64,000 bases of DNA, taken from positions 1-64,000 of the forward strand of contig JBIQJE010000008.1 of NCBI GenBank assembly GCA_044507625.1, given 5' to 3'. Both the position numbers and the translations under genes were made by a program. The notes under the pieces are model-generated. The model made no database searches. It was not told the origin of the DNA and saw only the letters and a list, made by a program, of their open reading frames with translations. Of this stretch, positions 39,826 through 48,527 are shown one piece after another; within the stretch, counting starts at the first letter, position 1, and each line of letters starts with the position of its first letter. The stretch is from Hyphomicrobium_A sp044507625 (lineage in GTDB: Bacteria; Pseudomonadota; Alphaproteobacteria; Rhizobiales; Hyphomicrobiaceae).

Positions 39826-40866
39826 TTAGAACCGCAGCAATCCTCGCCGGCTGAACAGCGGCGAACGCTCGCCGCGGATCTGCGACCCGTCGTGCAGGCG
39901 CACGACGTGCTCCACCTCCTTGCGCGAGCCTGCGATGAGCGGAACGCGCTGGTGCAGCGATGTGGGTTTCACTTCCAGCAGCCGCTCGCGTCCCGTGGAC
40001 GCGGCGCCTCCCGCCTGCTCGGTCACCCACCCAAGCGGATTGGCCTCGTAGATGAGCCGCAGGCGGCCATCGCGGAAGCCACGCCGCTTATCGCCAGGGT
40101 AGAGGTAGATCCCGCCCCGCGAAAGGATGCGGTAGAAGTCAGCGACTGGCGATCCCGTCCAGCGCATGTTGAAATCGCGCCCGCGCGGACCTTCCTTGCC
40201 GCGGCGGCAGTCCTCGATGTAGGTGCGCACGGGATCGTCCCAGTGGCGCGTGTTGGAATCGTTGACCGCGTATTCGCTGGTGCGCAGCGGCACCTCCACC
40301 TTCGGATGCGTGAGCAGGAACGTGCCGGTGCGCCGGTCGAGGGTGAACACCTGTGTTCCCGCGCCGACGGTCGAAACGAGCACCGTCTGAGGGCCATAGA
40401 GGAAAAATCCGCCGGCGAGCTGATTGACGCCCCGCTGCAGAAACGCCGAAGGGTCATCGTTGTGCTCGAGCGCGGGGAGCACGGTGAAAATCGTCCCGAT
40501 GGATGCATTGGCATCGATATTCGATGAGCCATCGAGCGGGTCGACCGCCACGAGCAAGGGCGCCTTTGCGTCGAGCAGCAGCGGAGCGTCCATCTCCTCG
40601 GACGCGACGGCTGCAACCGGGGCATTGCGGAGGACTTCGATGATCTTGTTGTTGGCGAGGAGATCGATCTCCTTTTGCTCGTCGACGTCGCCTCGCCGGC
40701 CGGTGAGGCGGCCGAGCGGTCCGGCGAGCGAGCCGAGATCCAGGAGTTCGGACAGCTCGAGGGCAGCCGACGCCAGCGCACCCATCGTTGCAGCGACGGC
40801 TAGACGCGCCGGCCTGCTGCCCGCCCACCCGGCGAAATAAGCCGCAAGGGTTTGTGGCTGATCCAT
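39826..40866 (-). CDS. fbp: Fructose-1,6-bisphosphatase class I
   Basis: The 346-residue phosphatase has NNKIIEVLRN, the metal-binding VAVDPLDGSSNIDANASIGTI stretch (cut here to its core VDPLDGSSNID), GTQVFTLDRRTG and GGIYLYPGDKR. It hydrolyses fructose-1,6-bisphosphate in gluconeogenesis or the Calvin cycle. The ATG at 40866 (MDQPQTLAAYF) matches the family; the open frame extending upstream does not. It is the first gene of fbp-prk-rpe, the same neighbours as in cbb operons. Confidence 0.95.
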   Translation of the reverse strand: MDQPQTLAAYFAGWAGSRPARLAVAATMGALASAALELSELLDLGSLAGPLGRLTGRRGDVDEQKEIDLLANNKIIEVLRNAPVAAVASEEMDAPLLLDAKAPLLVAVDPLDGSSNIDANASIGTIFTVLPALEHNDDPSAFLQRGVNQLAGGFFLYGPQTVLVSTVGAGTQVFTLDRRTGTFLLTHPKVEVPLRTSEYAVNDSNTRHWDDPVRTYIEDCRRGKEGPRGRDFNMRWTGSPVADFYRILSRGGIYLYPGDKRRGFRDGRLRLIYEANPLGWVTEQAGGAASTGRERLLEVKPTSLHQRVPLIAGSRKEVEHVVRLHDGSQIRGERSPLFSRRGLLRF

Positions 40867-41141
40867 CCTGTTCGTTGCCCTCTCCACTTCGTCACGGCCG
40901 CCTCGGCGCCGATGGCGCCGGCCGCGCTCTGTTTCTATGGCATGCACGGTGCGGACGGGCGAGAGCGCGACAAGATTTTGCTTCTCCTCTCGTCGGTTGC
41001 CTGCGGGCGGGAAGGCCTGTCGCTGCGCGCTTGACCGCCATCCTGCAACCCATGCTAGAATTCTGCCAACCTATGCACGTCGTCTCGGACTTTCGTTCCC
41101 CGTCGGGTCAGCAGACCGTGCGATATTGCTAACCGGCTGGC

Positions 41142-42170
41142 GTGCAACAAAAAGTCTGGCTCCCTCTCCTCACGATCATCGGCCGCGGGCGGCTGGCGGG
41201 CGTACTCGCCTGCACAGCGTGTCTCGGCCTGCTGGCGTTCGCCGGCCCGGTCTACATGCTGCTGGTGTACGAACGGGCGCTGCCGGCGCGGGACACCGGC
41301 GAGCTGTTGCGGCTCACAGTTGCCATGGGTCTGCTCTACGGGCTCGGGGCCGTTGCGGAAATCGCGCGCCAGCGCATTTTTGCCGGGCGGGGCCGGGCGA
41401 TCGACGAACTCGTCATCGAAGGTGCGGCCGGCGGGGGGCGGCCGGTGCCGGTCCGCGATCTCGACGGCGTCTATGGGTTCCTCGCCGGTCCCGTGCCGGC
41501 GGCTCTTTGCGACCTTCCATTTCTGCCCGTCTACCTCGCCGCGTTGTACCTGCTGCATCCCGCATTCGCTGCCGTGGGGGCGTTGGCGGCGGTGTCGATC
41601 GCGGGATGTCTGCTTGCGGCGGGTCGTGCCAGCCGGGCACCGGCGGAGCGTGCCAGCCGCCTCGACGTTCAACGCCGGACGCTCGAGGCTCGCCTCGGTG
41701 GGCAACGTCCAGGCGAGAGGTCAGCCGGCGGGCGAAGCCGGGCCTGGACCATCGTGCATCGGCGGCTGCGGGATGAGCAGGCTGTCGCTGCCCGCTCCAT
41801 CGCGTCGGCGGGAGCCGTAGTGCGTGCCCTGCGCCCGGCATGGCAATCGGCAATGCTCGGTCTCGGCGCCTATCTGGTGATGGTCGGCGGCTGCGCGCCC
41901 GCCAGCATCCTCGTCGCCGCTATTCTGTTGCCGCGGGTGCTGGGACCGCTCGAGATTGCGCTCGGCCAATGGCGCACCATTCAAAGCGCTGGCGCAAGCG
42001 CGGAGAAACTGCGCGCCTTCATCGTACCCGGTCGGGCATTCGCGGCCCACGCCGGGCGCACCAGCGCGCCGGCCGTCCTGGCGGCGCTACGGGTGTCCGG
42101 CTCGAACGCCCGCGTGGCCACCACGGACGGGCACCCCGCTTCGGGCCCCAGGACAGTCCCTGCCGAATGA
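41142..42170 (+). CDS. Orphan transmembrane half of a PrtD-like type I secretion ABC transporter
   Basis: The 342-residue protein (GTG start) aligns by eye with the membrane domain of PrtD/LapB-type exporters: AGPVYMLLVYERALPARD near residue 35, the VRDLDGVYGFLAGPVPAALCDLPFLPVYLA region (core RDLDGVYGFL and DLPFLPVYL), and ASILVAAILLPRVLGPLEIA followed by GQWRTIQSA. The roughly 230-residue ATPase domain that should follow is missing; the C-terminus is a low-complexity tail ending at 42170. No ATPase, HlyD or TolC partner lies nearby. It is either a degraded exporter or a stand-alone subunit. It converges on the anbu operon. Confidence 0.75.
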   Translation: MQQKVWLPLLTIIGRGRLAGVLACTACLGLLAFAGPVYMLLVYERALPARDTGELLRLTVAMGLLYGLGAVAEIARQRIFAGRGRAIDELVIEGAAGGGRPVPVRDLDGVYGFLAGPVPAALCDLPFLPVYLAALYLLHPAFAAVGALAAVSIAGCLLAAGRASRAPAERASRLDVQRRTLEARLGGQRPGERSAGGRSRAWTIVHRRLRDEQAVAARSIASAGAVVRALRPAWQSAMLGLGAYLVMVGGCAPASILVAAILLPRVLGPLEIALGQWRTIQSAGASAEKLRAFIVPGRAFAAHAGRTSAPAVLAALRVSGSNARVATTDGHPASGPRTVPAE

Positions 42171-42195
42171 GCAGGGCGCGGCGAGCGCAGCACGA

Positions 42196-42933
42196 TCAAA
42201 CCTCGAACTCGTCGATGGTGGTAACGGCCTTCCGCAGCGCATCCGACCACGAGCTCGACAGGTGCTTAAAATATTCGTCGTTCTGGTTGATGCGCTTCTC
42301 GCGCCGGATCTCCAGGCTATCGCGCTCATAGAGCAGGATGTCGATCGGCATGCCTACCGACAGGTTCGAGCGCAGCGTCGAATCGAAGCTCAGGAGTATC
42401 AGCTTGGCCGCCTCGCCGAGCCGCATGCTGGGCTGCGCCACGCGATCCAGAATGGGCTTGCCGTACTTGTGCTCGCCGATTTGCAGGTAGGGCGTTTCGT
42501 CCGTCGCCTCGATGAAGTTGCCTTCCGGATAGATCTGGAAGAGCCGCGGACGTTCGGTGCCGATCTGCCCGCCGAATATGAAGGAGGCCGCGAAACCGGC
42601 CTTGGTCATCTCGAGCGCCGGTCCATCAATGGCGCGAATGCTCCGCACCGCATTCCCGACAAGGCGGGCCGCGCGATACATGGTCGGCACGGTGAAGAGG
42701 CTCAACGTGTCCGGATCGCCCTCTCCCGCGGCGAGCTGCTCGTTGAGCAGACTGATGACCGATTGCGTGATCGACAGGTTGCCCGCGGTCAGCAACACGA
42801 GCACGCGGTCGCCGGGTTTGCACCAGGAGTTCAGCTTGCGGAACTGGCTGATGTTGTCGACGCCGGCGTTGGTGCGCGTGTCGGACGCGAACACCAGTCC
42901 GCGGTCGAGGTACATTGCGACGCAGTAGGTCAT
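42196..42933 (-). CDS. Anbu, proteasome-type protease (HslV-like)
   Basis: The 245-residue protein starts MTYCVAMYLDRGLVFASDTR, placing Thr next to Met1 as the expected N-terminal nucleophile, with the DTRTNAG Asp conserved. SDTRTNAGVDNI, LLTAGNLSITQSV and FIFGGQIG are Anbu signatures. Anbu is an ancestral bacterial proteasome-like particle of unclear substrate. The ATG at 42933 fits this logic; longer open frame upstream is rejected. It is the last gene of a four-gene operon with ATP-grasp, alpha-E and transglutaminase proteins, the classic conserved context. Confidence 0.93.
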   Translation of the reverse strand: MTYCVAMYLDRGLVFASDTRTNAGVDNISQFRKLNSWCKPGDRVLVLLTAGNLSITQSVISLLNEQLAAGEGDPDTLSLFTVPTMYRAARLVGNAVRSIRAIDGPALEMTKAGFAASFIFGGQIGTERPRLFQIYPEGNFIEATDETPYLQIGEHKYGKPILDRVAQPSMRLGEAAKLILLSFDSTLRSNLSVGMPIDILLYERDSLEIRREKRINQNDEYFKHLSSSWSDALRKAVTTIDEFEV

Positions 42934-42979
42934 CTGCCAGCTCCCGTCAGCCAAGCCGCCACCGCGAGCTCTCCTGCGG

Positions 42980-43795
42980 TCACTGCTGCTGGGCACCGCT
43001 TTGCTGCTGGACTTCAACGGCGACGTCAAGGACCTCATCGCGGCCACCGCGACGATTGCCGGTGACCGGCGCCGCCGAGGCTGCGTCCAAACCGCACGCG
43101 AGCCGGATATAGCGCTCGGTCGGGCATAGCTGGTTGGCGGGATCGAAGCCGAGCCAGCCGAGACCGTCGATGAAGGCCTCGGCCCAGGCATGCTGGGCTT
43201 CGGAGGGGCGAGCCTCGCCGGTGGCGAAGTAGCCGCTCACGTAGCGGGCAGGGAACCCCATCAGGCGCGCGGCGGATATGAATACGTGGGCGTGGTCCTG
43301 GCAAACGCCGCGCCCATCCTTCAAGGCTTCCGCCGCACTGGTGTGGGCATCGGTGGCGCCCACCTCATAGCGCACCCGCTCACCGATGCGCTGCATCAGC
43401 GCATGCAGACGGTCGACCGGATCCATATCGGACAATCCGCCGGCGAGATCGCGGATGGCGTCGTCAGGTACCGTTTTCGACGTCTCGCGGCGGTAGATGC
43501 GCACGGGCGCGGTGTCGGCGAAGCCGCGTGCAAACCCTGCCTTGTCGTCGGTCTCGACCGTTCCGCGTGCGATGATCGTGATCTCGTCGTGCGGCTGTTG
43601 GAGCGAGACGAGATGCGATGCATTGCCGAACGCATCGCGGAAGCAGACGGCCGCTTCTATCCCCGGCATCTCCACGCTCCAGCTCACGACGCGCTGCCCC
43701 TCGAACGAAGGCGGCGTCAGTCGCAGCGTATGTATGCTGTAGAGCGTCGGCGTCGAATACGTGTAGCGCGTCACATGACCAATGGCGACGAGCAC
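42980..43795 (-). CDS. Transglutaminase-like cysteine protease family protein
   Basis: The 271-residue protein has the bacterial transglutaminase-like N-terminal domain (IGHVTRYTYSTPT, LRLTPPSFEGQRVVSW) and core with the Cys in LKDGRGVCQDHAHVFI, His in AQHAWAEAFIDGLGWLG and Asp in GFDPANQ. These form the Cys-His-Asp triad. A GTG start at 43795 is preceded by GAGGAGG, which overlaps the end of the alpha-E gene. The tail is Gln-rich. It belongs to the Anbu operon, where it is predicted to cleave or modify peptides made by the ATP-grasp enzyme. Confidence 0.92.
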   Translation of the reverse strand: MLVAIGHVTRYTYSTPTLYSIHTLRLTPPSFEGQRVVSWSVEMPGIEAAVCFRDAFGNASHLVSLQQPHDEITIIARGTVETDDKAGFARGFADTAPVRIYRRETSKTVPDDAIRDLAGGLSDMDPVDRLHALMQRIGERVRYEVGATDAHTSAAEALKDGRGVCQDHAHVFISAARLMGFPARYVSGYFATGEARPSEAQHAWAEAFIDGLGWLGFDPANQLCPTERYIRLACGLDAASAAPVTGNRRGGRDEVLDVAVEVQQQSGAQQQ

Positions 43796-43809
43796 CTGGC
43801 GGGCCCTCC

Positions 43810-44757
43810 TCAGCCGTTGAAGTGATAGGCTTCGGCAACCTCGTTGCCGAGCCGGTTGTTGCGGGCGATGAAATCTCCGATGAACTCGTGCAGGCCGGAT
43901 TGGAAGATCCGGTCGATGCTGCCGCCGGACAGGCGACCGCGCGTCGACGACGCGGTTTCGTGGCAACCCCATCGTGCGCCGTAGAGGCCGGCGAGATCAT
44001 CGAGCGCCACGTTGATCTGATCGTAACAGGCGCGCAGCGAGCGGGGCATCGCCTGGTTGAGGATGAGATATTCGGCGATGCGCCAGGGTTTATAGTTCTG
44101 CTTGTAGACCCAGCGGTAGCTCCGGTGCGCGGAGACGGAGCGCAGGATGGCGCCCCATTGCACGCTGTCGATACCGCCGCCGACCATCTCGATTTGCGGC
44201 AGCAGCACGTAATATTTCACGTCGAGAATGCGCGCGGTATTGTCGGCGCGTTCCAGGAATGTGCCGAGCTGGCTGAAGAAGAACGTGTCGTTGCGCAGAA
44301 TGGTGTTGAGCAACGCACCACGGTAGAGCGCCGAGCGCGATCGCACCCAGTCGAGAATGCGCGGCAGCTCGCTCGCTGTCAGGCTCTTGGGATCGATACC
44401 CGAGAACTCGATCCACGCGCCGTTGAGGCTCTCCCACATGTCGCGCGTGAGCGAGGTGCGCTGTGCGCGCCCGTTCCGGCGCGCGGCCGCGAGGCACGAC
44501 TTGACGCTCGAAGGGTTGGAGCCATCGAACAGCAGGTAGTTGATGACGTCGCGGGTCGTCAGCGCTTCGTGTCCGGCGAAGTAGCCTTGCGCGCAGCCGG
44601 CGCTTGCGAGTGTCGAGCGCCATTCCTCATGGGCGCCCTCGGCATCGCGCGGCGATAGTACGATGCGGTAGCCCACCTCTATGAGGCGGGCCATGTTCTC
44701 GGCTCTCTCCACGTACCGCGCGAGCCAGTAAAGGTCGTTGGCCGTTCGCCCCAGCAT
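43810..44757 (-). CDS. Alpha-E (DUF403) domain protein
   Basis: The 315-residue all-helical protein begins MLGRTANDLYWLARYVERAE, the alpha-E signature, and contains FLERADNTARILDVKYY and RNNRLGNEVAEAYHFNG near the end. Alpha-E proteins have conserved acidic/Arg residues and unknown chemistry, and always accompany circularly permuted ATP-grasp proteins. It lies 38 bp after the ATP-grasp gene and 14 bp before the transglutaminase gene, which indicates one transcript. Confidence 0.93.
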   Translation of the reverse strand: MLGRTANDLYWLARYVERAENMARLIEVGYRIVLSPRDAEGAHEEWRSTLASAGCAQGYFAGHEALTTRDVINYLLFDGSNPSSVKSCLAAARRNGRAQRTSLTRDMWESLNGAWIEFSGIDPKSLTASELPRILDWVRSRSALYRGALLNTILRNDTFFFSQLGTFLERADNTARILDVKYYVLLPQIEMVGGGIDSVQWGAILRSVSAHRSYRWVYKQNYKPWRIAEYLILNQAMPRSLRACYDQINVALDDLAGLYGARWGCHETASSTRGRLSGGSIDRIFQSGLHEFIGDFIARNNRLGNEVAEAYHFNG

Positions 44758-44795
44758 CTATGCGCCACGCCGCTCCTTTTTTCGCCGCTGTCCGC

Positions 44796-46247
44796 TCAAT
44801 CCTGCAAAACCCAGGTGTCCTTGGTGCCGCCACCCTGGCTGGAATTGACCACCAGCGATCCTGAGCGCAACGCAACGCGCGTCAGTCCGCCGGCTGTAAC
44901 GCGCACCTGATCGCCCATCAGCACAAAAGGACGCAGATCGAGGTGGCGCGGGGCCACGCCCGCCGCAACGAGCGTGGGGCACGTGGACAGCGCGAGCGTC
45001 GGCTGGGCGATATAGTTTGCAGGGTTCGCCATCAACTTGCGGCGAAACGCTTCGATCTCGGCACTCGAGGCGGTCGGGCCGACGAGCATGCCGTAGCCGC
45101 CCGAGCCGTGCACTTCCTTCACCACCAGCTCCGGCAAGTTCTCCAACACGTATCCGAGGTCGTCAGGCCTGCGGCAATTGTAGGTCGGCACGTTCTGGAG
45201 GATAGGCGCGCGGCCACTGTAAAATCTTATGATCTCGGGGATGTAGCTATAGATCGCCTTGTCGTCCGCGATGCCGCCGCCCGGCGCGTTGACGATAGTG
45301 ACGCGTCCCGCGCGATAGGCATTGAAGAGGCCCGGAACGCCTAGAATGGAATCTGGACGGAACACCAGCGGGTCGAGAAAATCATCGTCGATACGGCGGT
45401 AGATCACGTCGACGCGCTGCAGGCCCTGCGTGGTCTTCATTTGCAGGTAGCCGTCAATGATCGTCAGGTCACGTCCCTCGACCAGCTCCACGCCCATCTG
45501 ATCGGCGAGAAATGAGTGCTCGAAATAGGCGCTGTTGTATGGTCCCGGCGTCAGCAGCGCGATCGACGGCTCGGCATCAATCCCGCGCGGCGCAACGCTT
45601 TCCAGCGTCTTCAGCAGATTCTCAGGATAGTTCTCGACCGGCGCCACGCGGTTGCGGGCAAACAGATCGGGGAACATGTGCATCATCGTCTCGCGGTTCT
45701 CGAGCATGTAGGAGACGCCCGACGGCGTGCGCGTGTTGTCCTCCAGCACGAAGAAGTCGTTCTCGCCGGTGCGCACGATGTCGATGCCGATGATGTGGCT
45801 GTAGATGCCGAGCGGCGGATCGACTCCCATCATCTCCGGCACGAATGCCGAGTTGCAGACGATCAGCTCCTCGGGGACCTTGCCGGCCTTGATGATCTCC
45901 TGGCGGTGGTAGATGTCGAACATGAACGCATTGAGCGCGCGCACGCGCTGCTCGATGCCAGCCGTGAGGCGGCGCCATTCGGCGGCGGAGATGATACGGG
46001 GGATGATGTCGAAGGGGATCAGCCGCTCGTCGGCGTCGTCGCTCCCGTAGACCGCGAAGGTGATGCCCGTACGGCGGAACATCGTTTCAGCATCGGTGAG
46101 CTTTTGCTTCAGGTCGTCGACCCGCTGCGTGCCGAGCCATTCCGCCACGGCATGGTAGGGCGCGCGCACGCCATCGCCCGCGCCGTTCATTTCATCGAAG
46201 GCCCTCGGCACAACCGGCCTTTGGATCGCTAAGCGCTCTTGCTGCAA
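44796..46247 (-). CDS. Circularly permuted ATP-grasp type 2 protein
   Basis: The 483-residue protein shows the family start FDEMNGAGDGVRAPYHAV, then FRRTGITFAVYG, PFDIIPRIISAAEW, FFVLEDNTRTPSGVSYMLENR (core EDNTRTPSGVSYM), and the C-terminal VVKEVHGSGGYGMLVGP and QVRVTAGGLTRVAL. It is a predicted peptide or amide ligase. Because the conserved FDEM motif must be included, the start lies upstream of the ATG at 46190; TTG at 46247 with GAGG upstream is the best candidate. It heads the Anbu operon (ATP-grasp, alpha-E, transglutaminase, Anbu). Confidence 0.93.
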   Translation of the reverse strand: MQQERLAIQRPVVPRAFDEMNGAGDGVRAPYHAVAEWLGTQRVDDLKQKLTDAETMFRRTGITFAVYGSDDADERLIPFDIIPRIISAAEWRRLTAGIEQRVRALNAFMFDIYHRQEIIKAGKVPEELIVCNSAFVPEMMGVDPPLGIYSHIIGIDIVRTGENDFFVLEDNTRTPSGVSYMLENRETMMHMFPDLFARNRVAPVENYPENLLKTLESVAPRGIDAEPSIALLTPGPYNSAYFEHSFLADQMGVELVEGRDLTIIDGYLQMKTTQGLQRVDVIYRRIDDDFLDPLVFRPDSILGVPGLFNAYRAGRVTIVNAPGGGIADDKAIYSYIPEIIRFYSGRAPILQNVPTYNCRRPDDLGYVLENLPELVVKEVHGSGGYGMLVGPTASSAEIEAFRRKLMANPANYIAQPTLALSTCPTLVAAGVAPRHLDLRPFVLMGDQVRVTAGGLTRVALRSGSLVVNSSQGGGTKDTWVLQD

Positions 46248-46367
46248 GGTTCGCCTCGTTGACCACGCCGAGACGCATTCTGCCTCCTAACCACGCCCGT
46301 CGGGCGCCAAATCGTATTGAAAACACTGCCTGTTTTGCGAGCAGTTGCCTTGAAGTCCGGCAAACGA

Positions 46368-46409
46368 AAAAGGCCGGCCAACCGGGTTTCGCCCTGTTGG
46401 CCAGCCTTC
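46368..46409 (-). terminator. Rho-independent terminator of fhs
   Basis: A 17-bp inverted repeat with two mismatches (arms 46371-46387 and 46393-46409, loop TTTCG on the plus strand) is followed on the minus strand by a run of T. It lies 29 bp after the fhs stop. Confidence 0.85.
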
Positions 46410-46437
46410 GATGCGGCAGGTCGCTCGATGTGGGCTT

Positions 46438-48114
46438 TTAGAAGAGGCCCTCGATCTGACCTTCGGCGTTGAGGCGGATCGACTCGGCTGCCGGTACGCG
46501 CGGCAGACCCGGCATGGTCATGATCTCGCCGGTGATGACGACGACGAATTCGGCGCCCGCGGAGAGGCGCAGCTCGCGGATCGGCACGATGTGTCCGCTC
46601 GGCGCGCCGCGCTTGTTCGGGTCGGTGGAGAACGAATACTGCGTCTTCGCCATGCAGACGGGCAGGTTGCCGAAGCCGCCGGCTTCGAGATCCTTGAACG
46701 CGGTTTCGACCGATGCATCGCAGGTGATGTCAGCAGCGTGGTAGATCTCCGTCGCGATCGTGCGGACCTTGTCGCGCAGCGGCATGTCGTCGGGATAGAG
46801 CGGACGGAAGGCCGCGCGGCCCTCGTCAATCAGGGCCACCATGTAACGCGCGAGGTCCTCGGTGCCGGCGCCGCCGTTGGCCCAATGGGTGCAGACGAAC
46901 GCGCGCGAGCCGACGCTCTCTACAACCTTTTTCACCTCCTCGATCTCGGCATCGGTATCGGTGATGAAGCGGTTGATGGCCACGGCCACCGGCACACCGA
47001 ACTTCGCCATGTTCTCGAGGTGGCGCTTGAGGTTCTCGCAGCCCTTGTTGACCGCCAGGACGTTCTCGTTCTTGAGGGCGTCCTTCGCCACGCCGCCGTG
47101 CATCTTGAGCGCGCGCACGGTGGCGACGACGACGGCCGCGTCGGGTTTCAGGCCGGCCTTACGGCACTTGATGTCGAAGAACTTCTCGGCGCCGAGGTCG
47201 GCGCCGAAGCCCGCCTCGGTCACGACGTAGTCCGCCAGCTTCAGTGCGGTCTTGGTGGCGAGCACCGAGTTGCAGCCGTGGGCGATGTTCGCGAACGGGC
47301 CGCCGTGGATGAACGCAGGGTTGTTCTCCAGCGTCTGCACGAGGTTCGGCATCAGAGCGTCCTTGAGCAACACCGTCATCGCGCCCTCAGCCTTCAGCTC
47401 GCGGGCGCGGATCGGCGTCTTGTCACGCGTGTAGCCGACGATGATGTTGCCGAGGCGGCGCTCGAGGTCCTTGAGATCGAGCGCAAGGCAGAGGATCGCC
47501 ATCACTTCCGATGCGACCGTGATGTCGAAGCCATCGGTGCGCGGGAAGCCGTTGGAAACGCCGCCGAGCGAATTGGTGATCTGCCGCAGCGCGCGGTCGT
47601 TCATGTCGAGCACGCGGCGCCAGGCGACGCGGCGGGTGTCGAAACCGAGGGTGTTGCCCCAGTAGATGTGATTGTCGATCAGCGCCGACAGCAGGTTATG
47701 GGCGGACGTGATGGCGTGGAAGTCGCCGGTGAAGTGGAGGTTGATGTCCTCCATCGGCACCACCTGGGCGTAGCCGCCGCCGGCTGCGCCACCCTTCATG
47801 CCGAACGACGGCCCGAGCGAGGGCTCGCGCAGGCACATCATCGCCTTCTTGCCGATGCGGTTGAGGCCATCGCCGAGACCCACGGTCGTCGTCGTCTTGC
47901 CCTCGCCGGCGGGGGTCGGGCTGATGGCGGTGACGAGGATCAGCTTGCCGTCCTTGGCGTCCTTCAGCTGATCGATGTACTGGGCACTGACCTTCGCCTT
48001 CGTGGTTCCATAGGGGATGAGCGCCTCGGCCGGGATGCCCACTTTGGCGCCCACCTCGCCGATGGGCTTCATCGTCGCTGCGCGGGCAATCTCAATGTCC
48101 GACTTGATCGTCAC
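46438..48114 (-). CDS. fhs: Formate-tetrahydrofolate ligase
   Basis: The 558-residue enzyme has the nucleotide-binding TPAGEGKTTTTVGLGDGLN stretch, EPSLGPSFGMKGGAAGGGYA (core SLGPSFGMKGG), NNHIYWGNTLG-type DNHIYWGNTLGFD, and HGGPFANIAHGCNS. It makes 10-formyl-H4folate from formate, ATP and H4F, the entry of formate carbon to the serine cycle (ftfL of methylotrophs). The GTG start follows GGAGGAG with good spacing. It is monocistronic, with a terminator downstream. Length and motifs are normal. Confidence 0.97.
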   Translation of the reverse strand: MTIKSDIEIARAATMKPIGEVGAKVGIPAEALIPYGTTKAKVSAQYIDQLKDAKDGKLILVTAISPTPAGEGKTTTTVGLGDGLNRIGKKAMMCLREPSLGPSFGMKGGAAGGGYAQVVPMEDINLHFTGDFHAITSAHNLLSALIDNHIYWGNTLGFDTRRVAWRRVLDMNDRALRQITNSLGGVSNGFPRTDGFDITVASEVMAILCLALDLKDLERRLGNIIVGYTRDKTPIRARELKAEGAMTVLLKDALMPNLVQTLENNPAFIHGGPFANIAHGCNSVLATKTALKLADYVVTEAGFGADLGAEKFFDIKCRKAGLKPDAAVVVATVRALKMHGGVAKDALKNENVLAVNKGCENLKRHLENMAKFGVPVAVAINRFITDTDAEIEEVKKVVESVGSRAFVCTHWANGGAGTEDLARYMVALIDEGRAAFRPLYPDDMPLRDKVRTIATEIYHAADITCDASVETAFKDLEAGGFGNLPVCMAKTQYSFSTDPNKRGAPSGHIVPIRELRLSAGAEFVVVITGEIMTMPGLPRVPAAESIRLNAEGQIEGLF

Positions 48115-48515
48115 GGTTTCGCTCCTCCCAAAGGCGTTTTTTTAGCCCGTCGATGTGTCGCGCCACCGGCACGGGCAAAAAATCCCGGCGCCGATATTGT
48201 CGGTTCGAGGGCCGGGCGCAAGTCTCGACTGAGCGGTGAACCCCAATGCCGCACTGCATCGCGTCGAACCGTTAATTTCAGCGAAGGTGAATTCGCAGCC
48301 TTCACTAGAGCGGGTGGCTTTCCTTCGAAATCGCGACGGAGCTCTAGTCTTTTGATTAGACCAATGATTCGTCGCTCCGGCCGATAGGGGCCGAAGCGAT
48401 CATGGGCTCTTGGATAAGCCCGATGATTCACGCTCCGGCCGATAGGGGCCGAAGCGATCATGGGCTCTTGGATAAGCCCGATGATTCACGCTCCGGCCGA
48501 AAGGGGCCGAAGCGA
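48115..48515. other. Intergenic region between fhs and the DMT permease
   Basis: The first 245 bp upstream of fhs should hold its promoter; no known riboswitch consensus is evident. The rest (48361 on) is a 58-bp tandem repeat listed separately. Short frames here are repeat translations. Confidence 0.5.
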
Positions 48516-48527
48516 TCATGGGCTCGG
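48361..48527. repeat. 58-bp tandem repeat, nearly three copies
   Basis: The unit recurs at 48397, 48455 and 48513 (CGATCATGGGCTC as marker). Each copy holds an imperfect hairpin, GCTCCGGCC with GGCCGAAGC around GATAGG. The first copy diverges and the last differs by one base (GAAAGG). The final copy runs into the last codons of the DMT permease and supplies its stop codon (48516-48518). Confidence 0.9.

Noticed and set aside
38093..40866. A full Calvin cycle operon
   Set aside because: Only rpe, prk and fbp are present; no RuBisCO, transketolase, aldolase or cbbR genes are found in the window.
48115..48360. Tetrahydrofolate or other riboswitch upstream of fhs
   Set aside because: No recognisable conserved core could be seen; only a good Shine-Dalgarno before the GTG start is supported.
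46411..48387. A 658-codon plus-strand open frame opposite fhs
   Set aside because: Formate-tetrahydrofolate ligase is certain on the minus strand. The opposite frame has the typical shadow composition (RHDLA-rich) and runs through the repeat.
48361..48527. CRISPR array or coding repeat protein
   Set aside because: The 58-bp units have no variable spacers, and the frames through them show no sign of translation other than the end of the permease.
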